Assembly: GCF_002005445.1 (NCBI RefSeq)
Contig: NZ_CP014692.1
Span: forward strand, 1 to 64,000
Direction of reading: 5' to 3'
Length of the DNA stretch: 64,000 nt
From: Acetobacter aceti
GTDB taxonomy: Bacteria; Pseudomonadota; Alphaproteobacteria; Acetobacterales; Acetobacteraceae
Shown piece after piece: positions 17,663-28,123 of this stretch. Within the stretch, counting starts at the first letter, position 1. Each line of letters opens with the position of its first letter. The notes beneath the pieces were generated by a model. The model worked only from the letters and a program-made list of their open reading frames with translations. It was not told the DNA's origin and made no database searches. The position numbers and the translations under genes are program-made.

Positions 17663-17922
17663 TTTATCCAGATTCCACCAATAAAAAAATCATATTTTGT
17701 CTGGGAGGGCATATAAAAATCCCCGCTTCCGAATTTTCGTAAAATGCGATTTTTGTTTCGGCCCATAACCTCGACAGCTGAAGTCAACCCGTAAGAAAAT
17801 GGGGAATCGCTTTGCACCCGCCATGGTGACGGGCGGACATGTATTTACTTAACTCGTCAAAGCAGGGATCGTTCCCGGACAGGCATGATTGCCTGAAATG
17901 GCATGCAACGCAGGGAGGTTAC
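17663..17922. other. Non-coding stretch after IS remnants
   Basis: 260 bp with AT-rich runs and no recognisable frame; probably residual DNA from the decayed insertion region and the 3' flank of the ArsC-like gene. Confidence 0.5.
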
Positions 17923-18270
17923 TCAGTTCCTGAAAAAATCAGCATATTTTTCGGGTTTGAATCCTACGATCAACATTGAGGTTTCCAGAACAGGACGACG
18001 AATCATGGACGGATTGGCAATCATGAGCTGAACGGCTTTTTCTTCAGTCAGATCAACCCTGTCTGAGTCCGGCAGCTTTCGGAATGTCGTACCGGAACGG
18101 TTGATCAGTTCTTCCCAGCCCACTTTTTTAATCCAGTCGAGCAGACGGGAACGATCCACGCCTTCCTTTTTGTAATCATGGAACGTGTAAGCAATGCCAT
18201 GCGCATCCAGCCAGGCCATCGCCTTTTTCATTGTGTCACATGATCTAATTCCATACACCGCAACGGGCAT
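17923..18270 (-). CDS. ArsC/Spx-family reductase-like protein (YffB type)
   Basis: A 115-residue thioredoxin-fold protein. The N-terminal motif YGIRSCDTMKKAMAWL has a single Cys in the place of the ArsC active site, and the segment RSGTTFRKL plus a late PSMIRRPVL with Arg fit the ArsC/YffB family. Such proteins are often annotated arsenate reductase, but most chromosomal YffB-type members probably act on glutathione-linked or unknown substrates. No other arsenic gene is nearby. The ATG at 18270 has GGGAG eight bases upstream and is preferred over the adjoining GTG at 18273. Confidence 0.85.
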   Translation of the reverse strand: MPVAVYGIRSCDTMKKAMAWLDAHGIAYTFHDYKKEGVDRSRLLDWIKKVGWEELINRSGTTFRKLPDSDRVDLTEEKAVQLMIANPSMIRRPVLETSMLIVGFKPEKYADFFRN

Positions 18271-18355
18271 CACTCACTCTCCCTGAAATGGAAAGATGAA
18301 AATTAAGGTCTATAAAAAATTTGTAAATTGTCTGTCCAGGAAATTGCATCCCGCA

Positions 18356-19168
18356 TCAGGAGGAATACAGCTCCTGCCGTAGCTTCCGAACTTCTTCTGT
18401 AAGATGAGAAATCAGGAAATCTTTTGTGCTGTGACGAACAAACCGCTCATAGGCAGGGGCCGCGGCCGCATAACCATTCCACTCCCCCCCACACAGTGGG
18501 TCCATGAGCAGAGCATCAAAACCTGTTGGAACGTCCTCATCGTCTGATAGTGGGGTATAACCGAAAAGAGCGTAGTCCCGCCGGTAAAATCTCATAAGAA
18601 GCGCCTTCATCTTCTGCTCGACGTCAGCAGGAACGCTTTCCGTCTGCGATGTCGGCATGGGAGGCAGAGTATCCACAGCCTTGAAAAAATCGTGACTCAT
18701 GCCAGCGATCATTCCCACAGCTCTCAGATCTTCCGGCAGGGATTCCGTGCGTACGACAAAATCGGCATATCTCTTGTTGCCAAGATGTGTGAAACGAAAT
18801 TGCGGAATAAAGTGAATATAGCGGGGGTCATATGAAATCCGCACCTCATCGAGTTCGTCAAGAACTTTCAGCGCATCCCGTTTTCCATGCTGGGTCATGT
18901 GTTCTTTCAGGGAGCTTGCAAACCGGGTCCAGGGATCACGAACAACCGATATGACCGTGTAGGAACGAATTTGTTTCCATTCTTCTGTCTGACTCAGAAT
19001 ATGGAGCGGAATATGCGCCTGATCTGTCCATGCCCCTGTTCTGGTCTGCCATGCCCAATCCCACCATGGTCCTGCCGCTGCGATTGATGAAAACGCTTGC
19101 CTGAGCGCTTTCCCACCACATTTTGGCGTGTGAAGAATCAGGGCTCTGTCATTTTCAAGCAAGATCAT
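18356..19168 (-). CDS. Sulfotransferase-family protein 1
   Basis: A 270-residue PAPS-dependent sulfotransferase-like protein. It would transfer sulfate from 3'-phosphoadenylyl sulfate to a hydroxyl on a glycan or lipid. The 5'-phosphosulfate loop is HTPKCGGKALRQAF (residues 13-26) and the 3'-phosphate motif is SVVRDPWTRFASSL (about residue 77), with DQAHIPLH between. It sits 44 bp downstream of a GT25 glycosyltransferase on the same strand, pointing to decoration of a surface glycan. A second, smaller homologue lies at 24759-25448. The acceptor is unknown. Confidence 0.8.
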   Translation of the reverse strand: MILLENDRALILHTPKCGGKALRQAFSSIAAAGPWWDWAWQTRTGAWTDQAHIPLHILSQTEEWKQIRSYTVISVVRDPWTRFASSLKEHMTQHGKRDALKVLDELDEVRISYDPRYIHFIPQFRFTHLGNKRYADFVVRTESLPEDLRAVGMIAGMSHDFFKAVDTLPPMPTSQTESVPADVEQKMKALLMRFYRRDYALFGYTPLSDDEDVPTGFDALLMDPLCGGEWNGYAAAAPAYERFVRHSTKDFLISHLTEEVRKLRQELYSS

Positions 19169-19212
19169 CCTACAGTCCCACCAGCCGATTGACGCATTAC
19201 GGTTTCAGCTTG

Positions 19213-19938
19213 TCATGAATGAATGATTGTCGATTTCGCGTTTTCATTTCTGGAGATGCAGAGAGAGGGAAAACAGCAAAAAGCGTCTATTTTCTCATAA
19301 TGATGGCACATGACATGATCGAGCGATGTATTACGCAGCGTCTCGTTGGTCCTGAGATACCAGTATTCGGCATTCTGGAGCGGTAGACAGAGATCCAGCA
19401 GACGACGGGCTCCTCTGGGTGATATGGCGTAGCCACAGATTCCCAGAGCCTTGAACAGCTTGAAGGGTGAGGCGCTGACCGGACGACTGCGATAGCGCTC
19501 CACGCCAAGACGCATCAGGGTCTGGTTGAAGTTTGCGACGCAATAGGTGACGCCAGGCAGCACATCAAAGACAAGATTGACGTCATAATTATAACCCCAG
19601 AGAACAATGTCCCATTCATCTCCAAGAGTTTTTATGATTCTCTCGGATTCCTCCGGAAAATTGCGGCTTAGAATAGCGTCATCTTCAAAAATCGATACCG
19701 GCTGATCGTTTTCCACGACAGCATTCCACAGCAGAATGTGGGAAAGCGCCGAGCCGACGGCTCCCCGGGTGTAGCAGAGGTCAGGAGCAATGAGGCCCGC
19801 TGACTTTAATTCCTGCATATCGAGTGTCTGACCATCTATCGCACTGAAACGTCCGATCCCTGCAATGGAACTGTTGAACTGACAGAAGCTGTCGTAACGG
19901 TCCACGTCGCAGTCACGATTGATCACCAGAAGTTTCAT
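19213..19938 (-). CDS. Glycosyltransferase family 25 (LPS-type galactosyltransferase-like)
   Basis: A 241-residue enzyme of the family that adds galactose or similar sugars to lipooligosaccharide. Visible motifs are the N-terminal LLVINRDCDVDRYDSF, the GCxxSH-like GSALSHILLW, the acidic metal site SIFEDDAIL (about residue 87) and a late SLDHVMCHHYEK. The ATG at 19938 is preferred; a GTG four codons upstream is possible. It probably forms a two-gene unit with the sulfotransferase downstream. Substrate specificity is not predictable. Confidence 0.83.
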   Translation of the reverse strand: MKLLVINRDCDVDRYDSFCQFNSSIAGIGRFSAIDGQTLDMQELKSAGLIAPDLCYTRGAVGSALSHILLWNAVVENDQPVSIFEDDAILSRNFPEESERIIKTLGDEWDIVLWGYNYDVNLVFDVLPGVTYCVANFNQTLMRLGVERYRSRPVSASPFKLFKALGICGYAISPRGARRLLDLCLPLQNAEYWYLRTNETLRNTSLDHVMCHHYEKIDAFCCFPSLCISRNENAKSTIIHS

Positions 19939-20335
19939 ATGCCTCGACACCCGAAAATCTTTTCAGGCCGATTTTTAGCGCCGGATATTAAAGACACTTC
20001 TAAAGATCAGGCAGATATTACATTTTGTTTCAAAACATTATGAATCGATAATTTTCTATTGCTACCCTGAATGACGAAAGAAGTCTCCCGTTTCGCCTCG
20101 ATTGATTTTATAGGAGAAATCCTGGGCCGTACAGGCTGGTCTCAGCTCCGCTCCGCACCAGCAAGAGAACACGGGCCTTTCATCAATTCACTTAAGAAAT
20201 CAGGATCAAAGGAAGTGTGTCCCTTTATGGGATTCGGGACAAAGCCATGAGAATCCACCACCATGGATTTTGCAAACACCAATAAAAAAGGAGGACATAC
20301 AGCCCCCCTTCGTACTTCATCGAAGTTCTGGAAAA
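19939..20335. other. Intergenic region with repeat copy F
   Basis: About 400 bp: AT-rich leader of the GT25 gene, then a copy of the 65-bp double-hairpin repeat (20201-20259). No gene seen. Confidence 0.55.
20201..20259 (-). repeat. 65-bp double-hairpin repeat, copy F (degenerate)
   Basis: Reads AGGATCAAAGGAAGTGTGTC, CCTTTATGGG, TTCGGGACAAAGCC. It has the same order as copy B at 27141 but with mismatches in both hairpins. Confidence 0.5.
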
Positions 20336-20710
20336 TCAGAAACCGGCAGGCAGTTTGCCACCGTTTTCCGCCAGCTTCTGACGGACTTCCTTGATGAGCC
20401 ATACATTCATTGTGGCCGAGTCGTTCTGGTCGCCCGTATATTTCAGCTCTGTCGCCAGCTGCTTGCGGGCATCAAGAGAGCTGTCGAGACCGAGCAGCTT
20501 GAGCAGGTCGACAATCGACTCTTTCCAGTTCAACTGCTGGCCGGACTTCGCAGCAAGAGCCGTCAGAACGGCATCGACATCAACCGGAGCCGCCGGAGCC
20601 GCAGAACCCGTTGCCGGAGCCGAGGTCGCTGACGTTGTTGCGGCAGCGTCTGGCGTCGCAGCCTCAGCGTGACCGAAAATGGCGGAAACGATTTTACCGA
20701 AAATGCTCAT
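20336..20710 (-). CDS. DUF3597-family protein
   Basis: A 124-residue protein with the family's opening MSIFGKIVSAIFGHAEA, a low-complexity Ala/Thr/Pro linker (residues 18-42) and a conserved C-terminal domain VDAVLTALAAKSGQQLNW, then ESIVDLLKLLGLDSSL. The fold resembles a LysM-like or small helical module and the function is unknown. There is no signal peptide. The linker suggests the C-terminal domain is flexibly tethered. Confidence 0.8.
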   Translation of the reverse strand: MSIFGKIVSAIFGHAEAATPDAAATTSATSAPATGSAAPAAPVDVDAVLTALAAKSGQQLNWKESIVDLLKLLGLDSSLDARKQLATELKYTGDQNDSATMNVWLIKEVRQKLAENGGKLPAGF

Positions 20711-20790
20711 GAGAGAACTCCCTCTCCGGGTTGCATAAGACGTAGCGGGCGCGGCTCCCGCCTTTCAGCGGGAAACCACACTCGGGCCAA

Positions 20791-22092
<1,302 letters not shown>

Positions 22093-22147
22093 GTGATGTC
22101 CTGTTCAAAGGGTAAAGCTGGCTTCCTATACAGACTGAACGGCTGTC

Positions 22148-22459
22148 ATGCCACCCGGAGCGAACGCATGGGCCACATTGCTGACTGATTGGGCGGACCG
22201 ATTGGCTGTTGCGAAATGCCTCCGGATTACGGACATTCACTTCATGTGGAATGAACCCTATCTCGAAACATGCTGCCGGTCGGCGCTGCATCGCCTCCAC
22301 CTTTCCGGCGGACATGGACGACCGCACGGGCTGAAGGACGAGCCCTGTCTCGAGCGGCTGACCCGCAAGGGGCTGTCCTGCGTTGGGGAGGACGCACGCT
22401 TTCACATCACGCCTGACGGAGAAGCCCGCCACCGCTCCGAGATCCTGAAAAAGACCTGA
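22148..22459 (+). CDS. Small conserved-looking protein of unknown function
   Basis: A 103-residue protein, predicted soluble, with the notable segment LRITDIHFMWNEPYLETCCR and a His-rich middle (HRLHLSGGHGRPHG). The last third resembles a winged-helix tail in rhythm (LERLTRKGLSC, FHITPDGEARH), so DNA binding is conceivable. It ends 6 bp before the S24-like regulator on the same strand, implying a two-gene operon, and is divergent from ahcY. I do not recognise a named family. Confidence 0.6.
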   Translation: MPPGANAWATLLTDWADRLAVAKCLRITDIHFMWNEPYLETCCRSALHRLHLSGGHGRPHGLKDEPCLERLTRKGLSCVGEDARFHITPDGEARHRSEILKKT

Positions 22460-22465
22460 AAAAAA

Positions 22466-23164
22466 ATGACAGAGGGACAGACCCGCTCCGCAGATCCTTC
22501 CGCACCTGAGGCCGAGGGATTTTGGGGGGCCATTGATCGGCTCGCCGCGGAGAAAGGCTTCACATCATCAGGACTGGCGCGCGCCGCCGGACTTGATCCC
22601 ACGGCGCTCAACCCCTCCAAGCGTCATGCGCCTGACGGCCGGGTACGTCTGCCCCGCATGGAGACCCTGCTGGAACTGCTGCGGACAGTCGGGGTGTCGT
22701 GGCGCGAATTCTCATTCTATCTGGATGACAGCGCGGGACGCGGCCAGAAACGGGGACTGGTGGAACCTGCACGGGCATCGACTGCCGGGCGGATAAAGGT
22801 TGTCGAATTTTCCCGGCTCGGCCCGGCAGAGCTGTTTGACCGCGCCCATCTGCCCATCCCCCATCTCTGGGCGGAAGTCAGCTCTCCCTTTGCGGACACC
22901 GGACCGCATGATTACGCTATCCGGCTAGATACTGCGGTTTACGAACCGTCTTTCAGGCGAGGCAGCCTGCTGCTGGTCAGTCCGGCGAGCATGATTCACA
23001 AGGGAGATCGGGTGCTGTGCTGTGCCCCGGCACCGTTCATCGCCATTGCAGACCAGAACGGGAAGACCGGCTGGACTGTGAGACTCTTCGTCAGCGGAGA
23101 AGCTGTCTCCATTCCGACCGGTTCAGCGTATGCGGTTCACAGGGTGACAGCGGTTACATTGTGA
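22466..23164 (+). CDS. XRE/S24-type phage-repressor-like regulator, probably non-cleaving
   Basis: A 232-residue protein with an N-terminal helix-turn-helix (FTSSGLARAAGLDPTALNPS, residues 32-51) and a C-terminal LexA/S24-like fold. In S24 peptidases the nucleophile lies in a GDSMEP-like motif; here the matching stretch reads LDTAVYEPSFRRGSLLLV, so the catalytic Ser appears to be lost. It may therefore be a stable repressor or sensor rather than self-cleaving. It follows the small unknown gene by 6 bp. Chromosomal regulators of this type are common in alphaproteobacteria and do not by themselves indicate a prophage. Confidence 0.75.
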   Translation: MTEGQTRSADPSAPEAEGFWGAIDRLAAEKGFTSSGLARAAGLDPTALNPSKRHAPDGRVRLPRMETLLELLRTVGVSWREFSFYLDDSAGRGQKRGLVEPARASTAGRIKVVEFSRLGPAELFDRAHLPIPHLWAEVSSPFADTGPHDYAIRLDTAVYEPSFRRGSLLLVSPASMIHKGDRVLCCAPAPFIAIADQNGKTGWTVRLFVSGEAVSIPTGSAYAVHRVTAVTL

Positions 23165-23269
23165 ATGAACCTGCCTATGAAGATTTTCTGACAGCTTCAG
23201 CAGGCGTCACCTTGAAGAGACTTCTCTGCACATACGAAACCTGAATGCAGTATGTGAGGTCAGCCGCCG

Positions 23270-24529
23270 TCACTCGCTGACCAACAGCACGCCAAGACTT
23301 TCCAGCGCCTCCCAGTAGCCGGGATAGGTCTTGCCCACGCAGGCCGGGTCCAGAATGGTGATGCCATCAATCTTCAGCCCTGCCAGCGCGAACGCCATGG
23401 CGATACGATGATCGGAGTAGGTTTCAATGCGGGCAGGAAGAAGCTGGCCTGTCAGTGACGGATCGCCATTCACGATCAGATCATCCGCTTCTTCTCGAGC
23501 CAGCCCGGCGCGGATCCGGTTCAGTTCGGTCGACACCGCGGAGATGCGGTCGCATTCCTTGACGCGCAGGTTGCGTATCCCGACGAAGCGTACGGGCGTG
23601 GCGTTGAATGCGGCCAGCACGGCCAGGGTCGGGACAGCGTCCTGCATCTGCGACCCGTCGATTTCGGCGGGCATATGCGGGAAAAGCGCGATCATGCCGA
23701 AGGCTTTTGCATCGGGCTGGGAAAAAGACTCCGGAGCAAGCCCCACATCGATCTTACCGCCTGTCAGGGCTGCTGCGGCCCAGAGATAGGTGGCGGCGGA
23801 GGCGTCTGGTTCAATCCGGAAGCCAGTCGCCCTGTAGGGCGATGGCGTGACATGCCAGCTCATCTCTTCACGCTGTTCGACCATGCCACCGAAAGCTTTC
23901 ATGGCAGCGACAGTAAGATCGACATAGCCCCGTGCGTCGAGACTGCTTCCTTCCAGCACAACGTCTGTCGGCGCGTCGGCACGTCCGGCGGCCATCAGAA
24001 TGGCGGAGATATACTGGCTGGAAAGGCCGGCATCGATCGTCACCTGCCCGCCGGAAAGATGCCCGGTGCCCTGCACGGTGACAGGTGGACAGCCGGTTGG
24101 TGCTGAAATGGTGACACCCAGAGAGGACAGGGCCGCGATCAGCGGCGCGATCGGACGCTTCTGCATGTGGGCGTTGCCGTCAAGAATGACCGGGCCATTC
24201 ACGTAGGGCGCCGCAGCCGTCAGAAAACGGACAGCCGTTCCGGCATTCCCGAGGAACAGGGGCTCTGACGGGGCGGCGAACGTGCCGTTACCCTTCACGA
24301 CAAAGCTGGTGTCCGACGGTTCTTCGACGCTGACGCCCATCAGGCGGAGCGCCGCCGCCATATACAGTGTGTCATCGCTTTTGAGAGCGCCGGTCAGATG
24401 GCTTTCACCGTCAGACAGGGCTGCGAGCAGCAGGGCGCGGTTGGTGATGGACTTCGATCCGGGCAACTCGATCTGGCCATTCAGTGGACCTGCGGGTGGA
24501 GTGATGCGGAGTGCGGATGCGGCGACCAT
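23270..24529 (-). CDS. aroA: 3-phosphoshikimate 1-carboxyvinyltransferase (EPSP synthase)
   Basis: A 419-residue enzyme of the shikimate pathway joining shikimate-3-phosphate and PEP. The substrate-binding motifs are clear: LPGSKSITNRALLLAAL near the N-terminus, LGNAGTAVRFLTAAAPY, RGYVDLTV, and RVKECDRISAV, with a terminal SDHRIAMAFALAGL. The frame extends 14 codons upstream, but the ATG at 24529 preceded by GAGG is the natural start (MVAASALRIT). Motif spacing resembles the class II enzymes found in some alphaproteobacteria; that is an impression, not a test. Confidence 0.95.
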   Translation of the reverse strand: MVAASALRITPPAGPLNGQIELPGSKSITNRALLLAALSDGESHLTGALKSDDTLYMAAALRLMGVSVEEPSDTSFVVKGNGTFAAPSEPLFLGNAGTAVRFLTAAAPYVNGPVILDGNAHMQKRPIAPLIAALSSLGVTISAPTGCPPVTVQGTGHLSGGQVTIDAGLSSQYISAILMAAGRADAPTDVVLEGSSLDARGYVDLTVAAMKAFGGMVEQREEMSWHVTPSPYRATGFRIEPDASAATYLWAAAALTGGKIDVGLAPESFSQPDAKAFGMIALFPHMPAEIDGSQMQDAVPTLAVLAAFNATPVRFVGIRNLRVKECDRISAVSTELNRIRAGLAREEADDLIVNGDPSLTGQLLPARIETYSDHRIAMAFALAGLKIDGITILDPACVGKTYPGYWEALESLGVLLVSE

Positions 24530-24639
24530 GAGACCTCTGCCTTGTAGCTGACAGGGGTATCTAACACACAAGGGCGGGTCTGTCTGAGGGGAGGGCGCGG
24601 GATAAAAAAGACGGTCAGGGGGCAGGGGAGTGGTAATGA

Positions 24640-24758
24640 TTTGACATCTTTTGTAGAGAAATGAAGGATGTTTCCTGATCAGATTTTGGTTTTTATTAAT
24701 TGATCAATGTAAAAATAAAATTATTAAATCAGAACTGAAATGTTTATGGAAGCATTAA
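24640..24758. other. AT-rich upstream flank of the second sulfotransferase
   Basis: Strikingly AT-rich DNA between aroA and the sulfotransferase gene, of the same base composition as the gene itself, marking the left edge of a compositional island that runs to about 25460. Confidence 0.5.
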
Positions 24759-25448
24759 ATGATAATTAGTGAGAGAAAAGGTTTTGCTTTTATCCACAAT
24801 CCAAAATGTGGTGGAACAAGTGTAAGAAGCTGTTTGCTGAAATTCGATACAATAAATGATTTTTTCTGGCATATCAGTACAACAGATGATGGAAAATCTT
24901 TTGACAGAGCGCATATTCCAATGGTTTACCTGAGAAGGTATTTTAAAGAATATTACAATTTGCTGGATTCTCTTTTTGTTTTCATGTTTGTTCGTAATCC
25001 CTATGAAAAATGCATATCAGCTTTCAATCAGGTTACGAATTCAGAATTTCTGAAAGCAGTGGAGCGCAATGAAGGAAGTGCTCAATCTGGAGCTAAAGAG
25101 ACATATGTACATGAAATAAATTCGTTTATTATGCGACTTGATGAGAAAGTCATAAATGGATGTTATCCAGAGTATGTGCATTTTGTAAGACAATGTGATA
25201 TGGCTTATGTTGGAAGTAAAAGAAAAGCCGATCTTATTCTTAAGCTTGAAATTTTTTATTCAGAAATTGAAAAACTTTCTTTTTTCAGTAGGGATCTTGC
25301 TCTGTTGCTTAAAAATGCAGGAAGAGAAAACGAAAGACCCAGGTGGTTTAATCGTATTGAGGATGTCCTCTGGTCGGATACAATTAAAAAAATAAACAGT
25401 CTATACGAGGATGATTTCTGCTTATTCGATTACGACAGAATTCAGTGA
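24759..25448 (+). CDS. Sulfotransferase-family protein 2, AT-rich and probably acquired
   Basis: A 229-residue protein with a PAPS-binding loop IHNPKCGGTSVRSCLL (residues 12-27) and a 3'-phosphate motif FMFVRNPYEKCISAF (about residue 76), with DRAHIPMVYL between. It is the same layout as the protein at 18356-19168 but clearly diverged. Codon choice is heavily AT-biased (AAA, ATT, TTT, GAA), unlike the GC-rich genes around it, including recA and aroA, which points to recent horizontal gain. The acceptor substrate is unknown. The gene stands alone between aroA and recA. Confidence 0.75.
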   Translation: MIISERKGFAFIHNPKCGGTSVRSCLLKFDTINDFFWHISTTDDGKSFDRAHIPMVYLRRYFKEYYNLLDSLFVFMFVRNPYEKCISAFNQVTNSEFLKAVERNEGSAQSGAKETYVHEINSFIMRLDEKVINGCYPEYVHFVRQCDMAYVGSKRKADLILKLEIFYSEIEKLSFFSRDLALLLKNAGRENERPRWFNRIEDVLWSDTIKKINSLYEDDFCLFDYDRIQ

Positions 25449-25463
25449 TCGACTGAAAAAGTT

Positions 25464-25492
25464 CCGATGTCAGAAAAAATTTCTGACATCGG
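25464..25492. terminator. Hairpin terminator between sulfotransferase 2 and recA
   Basis: A perfect 13-bp stem CCGATGTCAGAAA / TTTCTGACATCGG with a 3-base loop. Read on the minus strand after recA it is followed by AACTTTTTC, so it likely terminates recA; it may work in both directions. Confidence 0.75.
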
Positions 25493-25510
25493 GAGAAACA
25501 TCCTGCAAAC

Positions 25511-26536
<1,026 letters not shown>

Positions 26537-26681
26537 GTCCATTCCTCGAAACCCGTTTCCACCTCTCGTCGCGCCCATGAGAGCGAACAGCGATGGTTCG
26601 TCGGGTGTGATAATCGCACTGAGTGACGAGTCTGTCACAAGCCTGACCCTTCCCGCAACGTGCGGCATGGGAATAATCCAT

Positions 26682-26696
26682 GTTCCGCATATGTTC
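26682..26696 (+). promoter_or_regulatory. LexA (SOS) box, proximal to recA
   Basis: GTTC-CGCATAT-GTTC, an exact match to the alphaproteobacterial LexA direct repeat GTTC-N7-GTTC, about 145 bp upstream of the recA start. It reads on the plus strand. Presumably LexA represses recA here. Confidence 0.7.
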
Positions 26697-26792
26697 CAGA
26701 ATTTGTTCCTGTAAAGACGTTCCTGCAGAAAATCCGCAGTCGGTTCGACATAAACGCCTCGTTAAGAATTTGTTCGCGTTTGTTCTCTTCTG

Positions 26793-26807
26793 GAACAAAA
26801 ACGGAAC
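26793..26807 (-). promoter_or_regulatory. LexA (SOS) box, distal to recA
   Basis: On the minus strand GTTC-CGTTTTT-GTTC, again an exact GTTC-N7-GTTC, about 257 bp upstream of recA and in its orientation. Further GTTC half-sites lie between the two boxes (26706, 26720, 26772, 26782). Confidence 0.65.
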
Positions 26808-26809
26808 AT

Positions 26810-27140
26810 AGGCAAGGAAAAACGCGGATTCGAGCTGTCAGATGCGAAAGAAATTCATACAAAGATCACCGGTCTGGCAATCATGAACAGGAAACCGGTT
26901 TGCGGGGATGTCACTGCTGGCTGAGCAAAGCGCGTGACGAATTTCTGGCGTGAGCCGCCACCCTCCATTCCGACAAATAAATCGTGCGGAAAACTCGGAC
27001 AGAGCCATATGCGCGGATATTCTGCTGTCGACCAGATGAACCGACAGGCAGGCGCAAGCGTGGAACAAACTTCAGGATACAAAACGAGGCTCCGGCCTGA
27101 TCCCAGAAGTAGAACGCGGGCTCTTTACTTTTTGCTTTAA
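26810..27140. other. Intergenic region upstream of recA and downstream of ppa
   Basis: About 330 bp without a credible gene, lying between the distal SOS box and repeat copy B. Confidence 0.5.
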
Positions 27141-27206
27141 CAAGCCGGGATCAAAGGGACGGTGTCCCCTTTGCAGGGTTCGGGGCAAAGCGCTGAAAAC
27201 CACCCC
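27141..27206 (-). repeat. 65-bp double-hairpin repeat, copy B
   Basis: GGGATCAAAGGGACGGTGTC, CCCTTTGCAGGG, TTCGGGGCAAAGC: the inverse of copy A. Confidence 0.65.
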
Positions 27207-27232
27207 GACTGGATCTGCAAACTCGACAAACA

Positions 27233-27273
27233 TAAAAAAACGCCCCGCCTCCAAACCGGAAGCAGGGCGTTTT
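27233..27273 (-). terminator. Terminator of ppa
   Basis: On the minus strand a 16-bp stem AAAACGCCCTGCTTCC / GGAGGCGGGGCGTTTT (with G-T pairs) ends in a run of T. It starts 24 bp after the ppa stop. Confidence 0.85.
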
Positions 27274-27296
27274 CAGTCACCGAAGCGCAAAAAACA

Positions 27297-27821
27297 TTAC
27301 TTCTTGGCGGCCTCAAGGGATGCCTTGATGATCTCGCCGGCGCGGGCCTTGTCGCCCCAGCCCGTGACCTTGACCCACTTGCCCTTCTCCAGATCCTTGT
27401 AGCGTGTGAAGAAGTGCTCGATTTCCTGAATCAGGATCTCGGGCAGGTCTTCGATCTTCTCGACCTTGGAGAACTGCGGGTGGATCTTGTCGTGCGGCAC
27501 GCACAGGATTTTCTCGTCCTGTCCGGCCTCGTCCTCCATCAGCAGCACGCCGATCGGACGGGCGCGGATCACGCAGCCCGGAACGACATTGCGCGGTGTC
27601 AGCACCATTGCGTCAGCCGGGTCACCGTCGGCGGCCAGCGTGTTGGGGATGAAGCCGTAAGCTGCCGGGTAGGCCATCGGCGTGAACAGGAACCGGTCCA
27701 CGAACAGCGCGCCGCTTTCCTTGTCGATCTCGTATTTGACCGAAGACCCCTGCGGGATCTCGATCACGACGTTGATGTCGTTCGGCACATCTTTGCCGGG
27801 AGAAAGTTTCGAGACGTCCAT
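27297..27821 (-). CDS. ppa: Inorganic pyrophosphatase
   Basis: A 174-residue family I soluble pyrophosphatase that hydrolyses pyrophosphate and so pulls biosynthetic reactions forward. Metal-binding acidic motifs are seen in [17 protein letters not shown], the signature [17 protein letters not shown] and [18 protein letters not shown]. The length is normal for bacterial hexameric enzymes. GGAG lies seven bases before the ATG. It is followed by a strong terminator, so it is monocistronic. Confidence 0.96.
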   Translation of the reverse strand: MDVSKLSPGKDVPNDINVVIEIPQGSSVKYEIDKESGALFVDRFLFTPMAYPAAYGFIPNTLAADGDPADAMVLTPRNVVPGCVIRARPIGVLLMEDEAGQDEKILCVPHDKIHPQFSKVEKIEDLPEILIQEIEHFFTRYKDLEKGKWVKVTGWGDKARAGEIIKASLEAAKK

Positions 27822-27953
27822 CGTGCTGCTCCATAATGGATAAATTGCTGGCGGAGCCTAACCCTGCACCGCTTTCTTGCCAAGACGGTCACATTTCCTT
27901 GCACGGAACGCTTGCAAAATGGGTTGGGTTGCGCGAATTGATGAGCCGCCTGC

Positions 27954-28027
27954 GCGCCCGTAGCTCAATTGGTTAGAGCGGGCCGCTCATAACGGCTTGG
28001 TTGCGGGTTCAAGTCCTGCCGGGCGCA
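27954..28027 (+). tRNA. tRNA with CAU anticodon (probably tRNA-Ile2, lysidine type)
   Basis: A full cloverleaf: acceptor GCGCCCG / CGGGCGC, D stem GCTC/GAGC, anticodon stem GGCCG/CGGCT with loop CTCATAA (anticodon CAT), T stem GCGGG/CCTGC with TTCAAGT, discriminator A and no encoded CCA. CAT reads Met, or Ile at AUA after lysidine modification. The variable-loop region TTGGTT and the T-loop sequence resemble tRNA-Ile2 more than elongator Met, but this is a judgement. Confidence 0.88.
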
Positions 28028-28123
28028 GGCGTCTCCATCGGCTGGGTGTGAACCTGCCCGACGTTCGCCCTTTCTGGCCATCTCAGGGCCGGTCCTTCCA
28101 TTCCTGTCACGGAGTTTCGTCTC

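Noticed and set aside
17923..18270. Arsenic resistance gene
   Set aside because: The protein is YffB/Spx-like and no arsR, arsB or acr3 gene is near.
22093..22147. SAH riboswitch upstream of ahcY
   Set aside because: Only 55 bp separate the divergent starts and no matching fold is visible.
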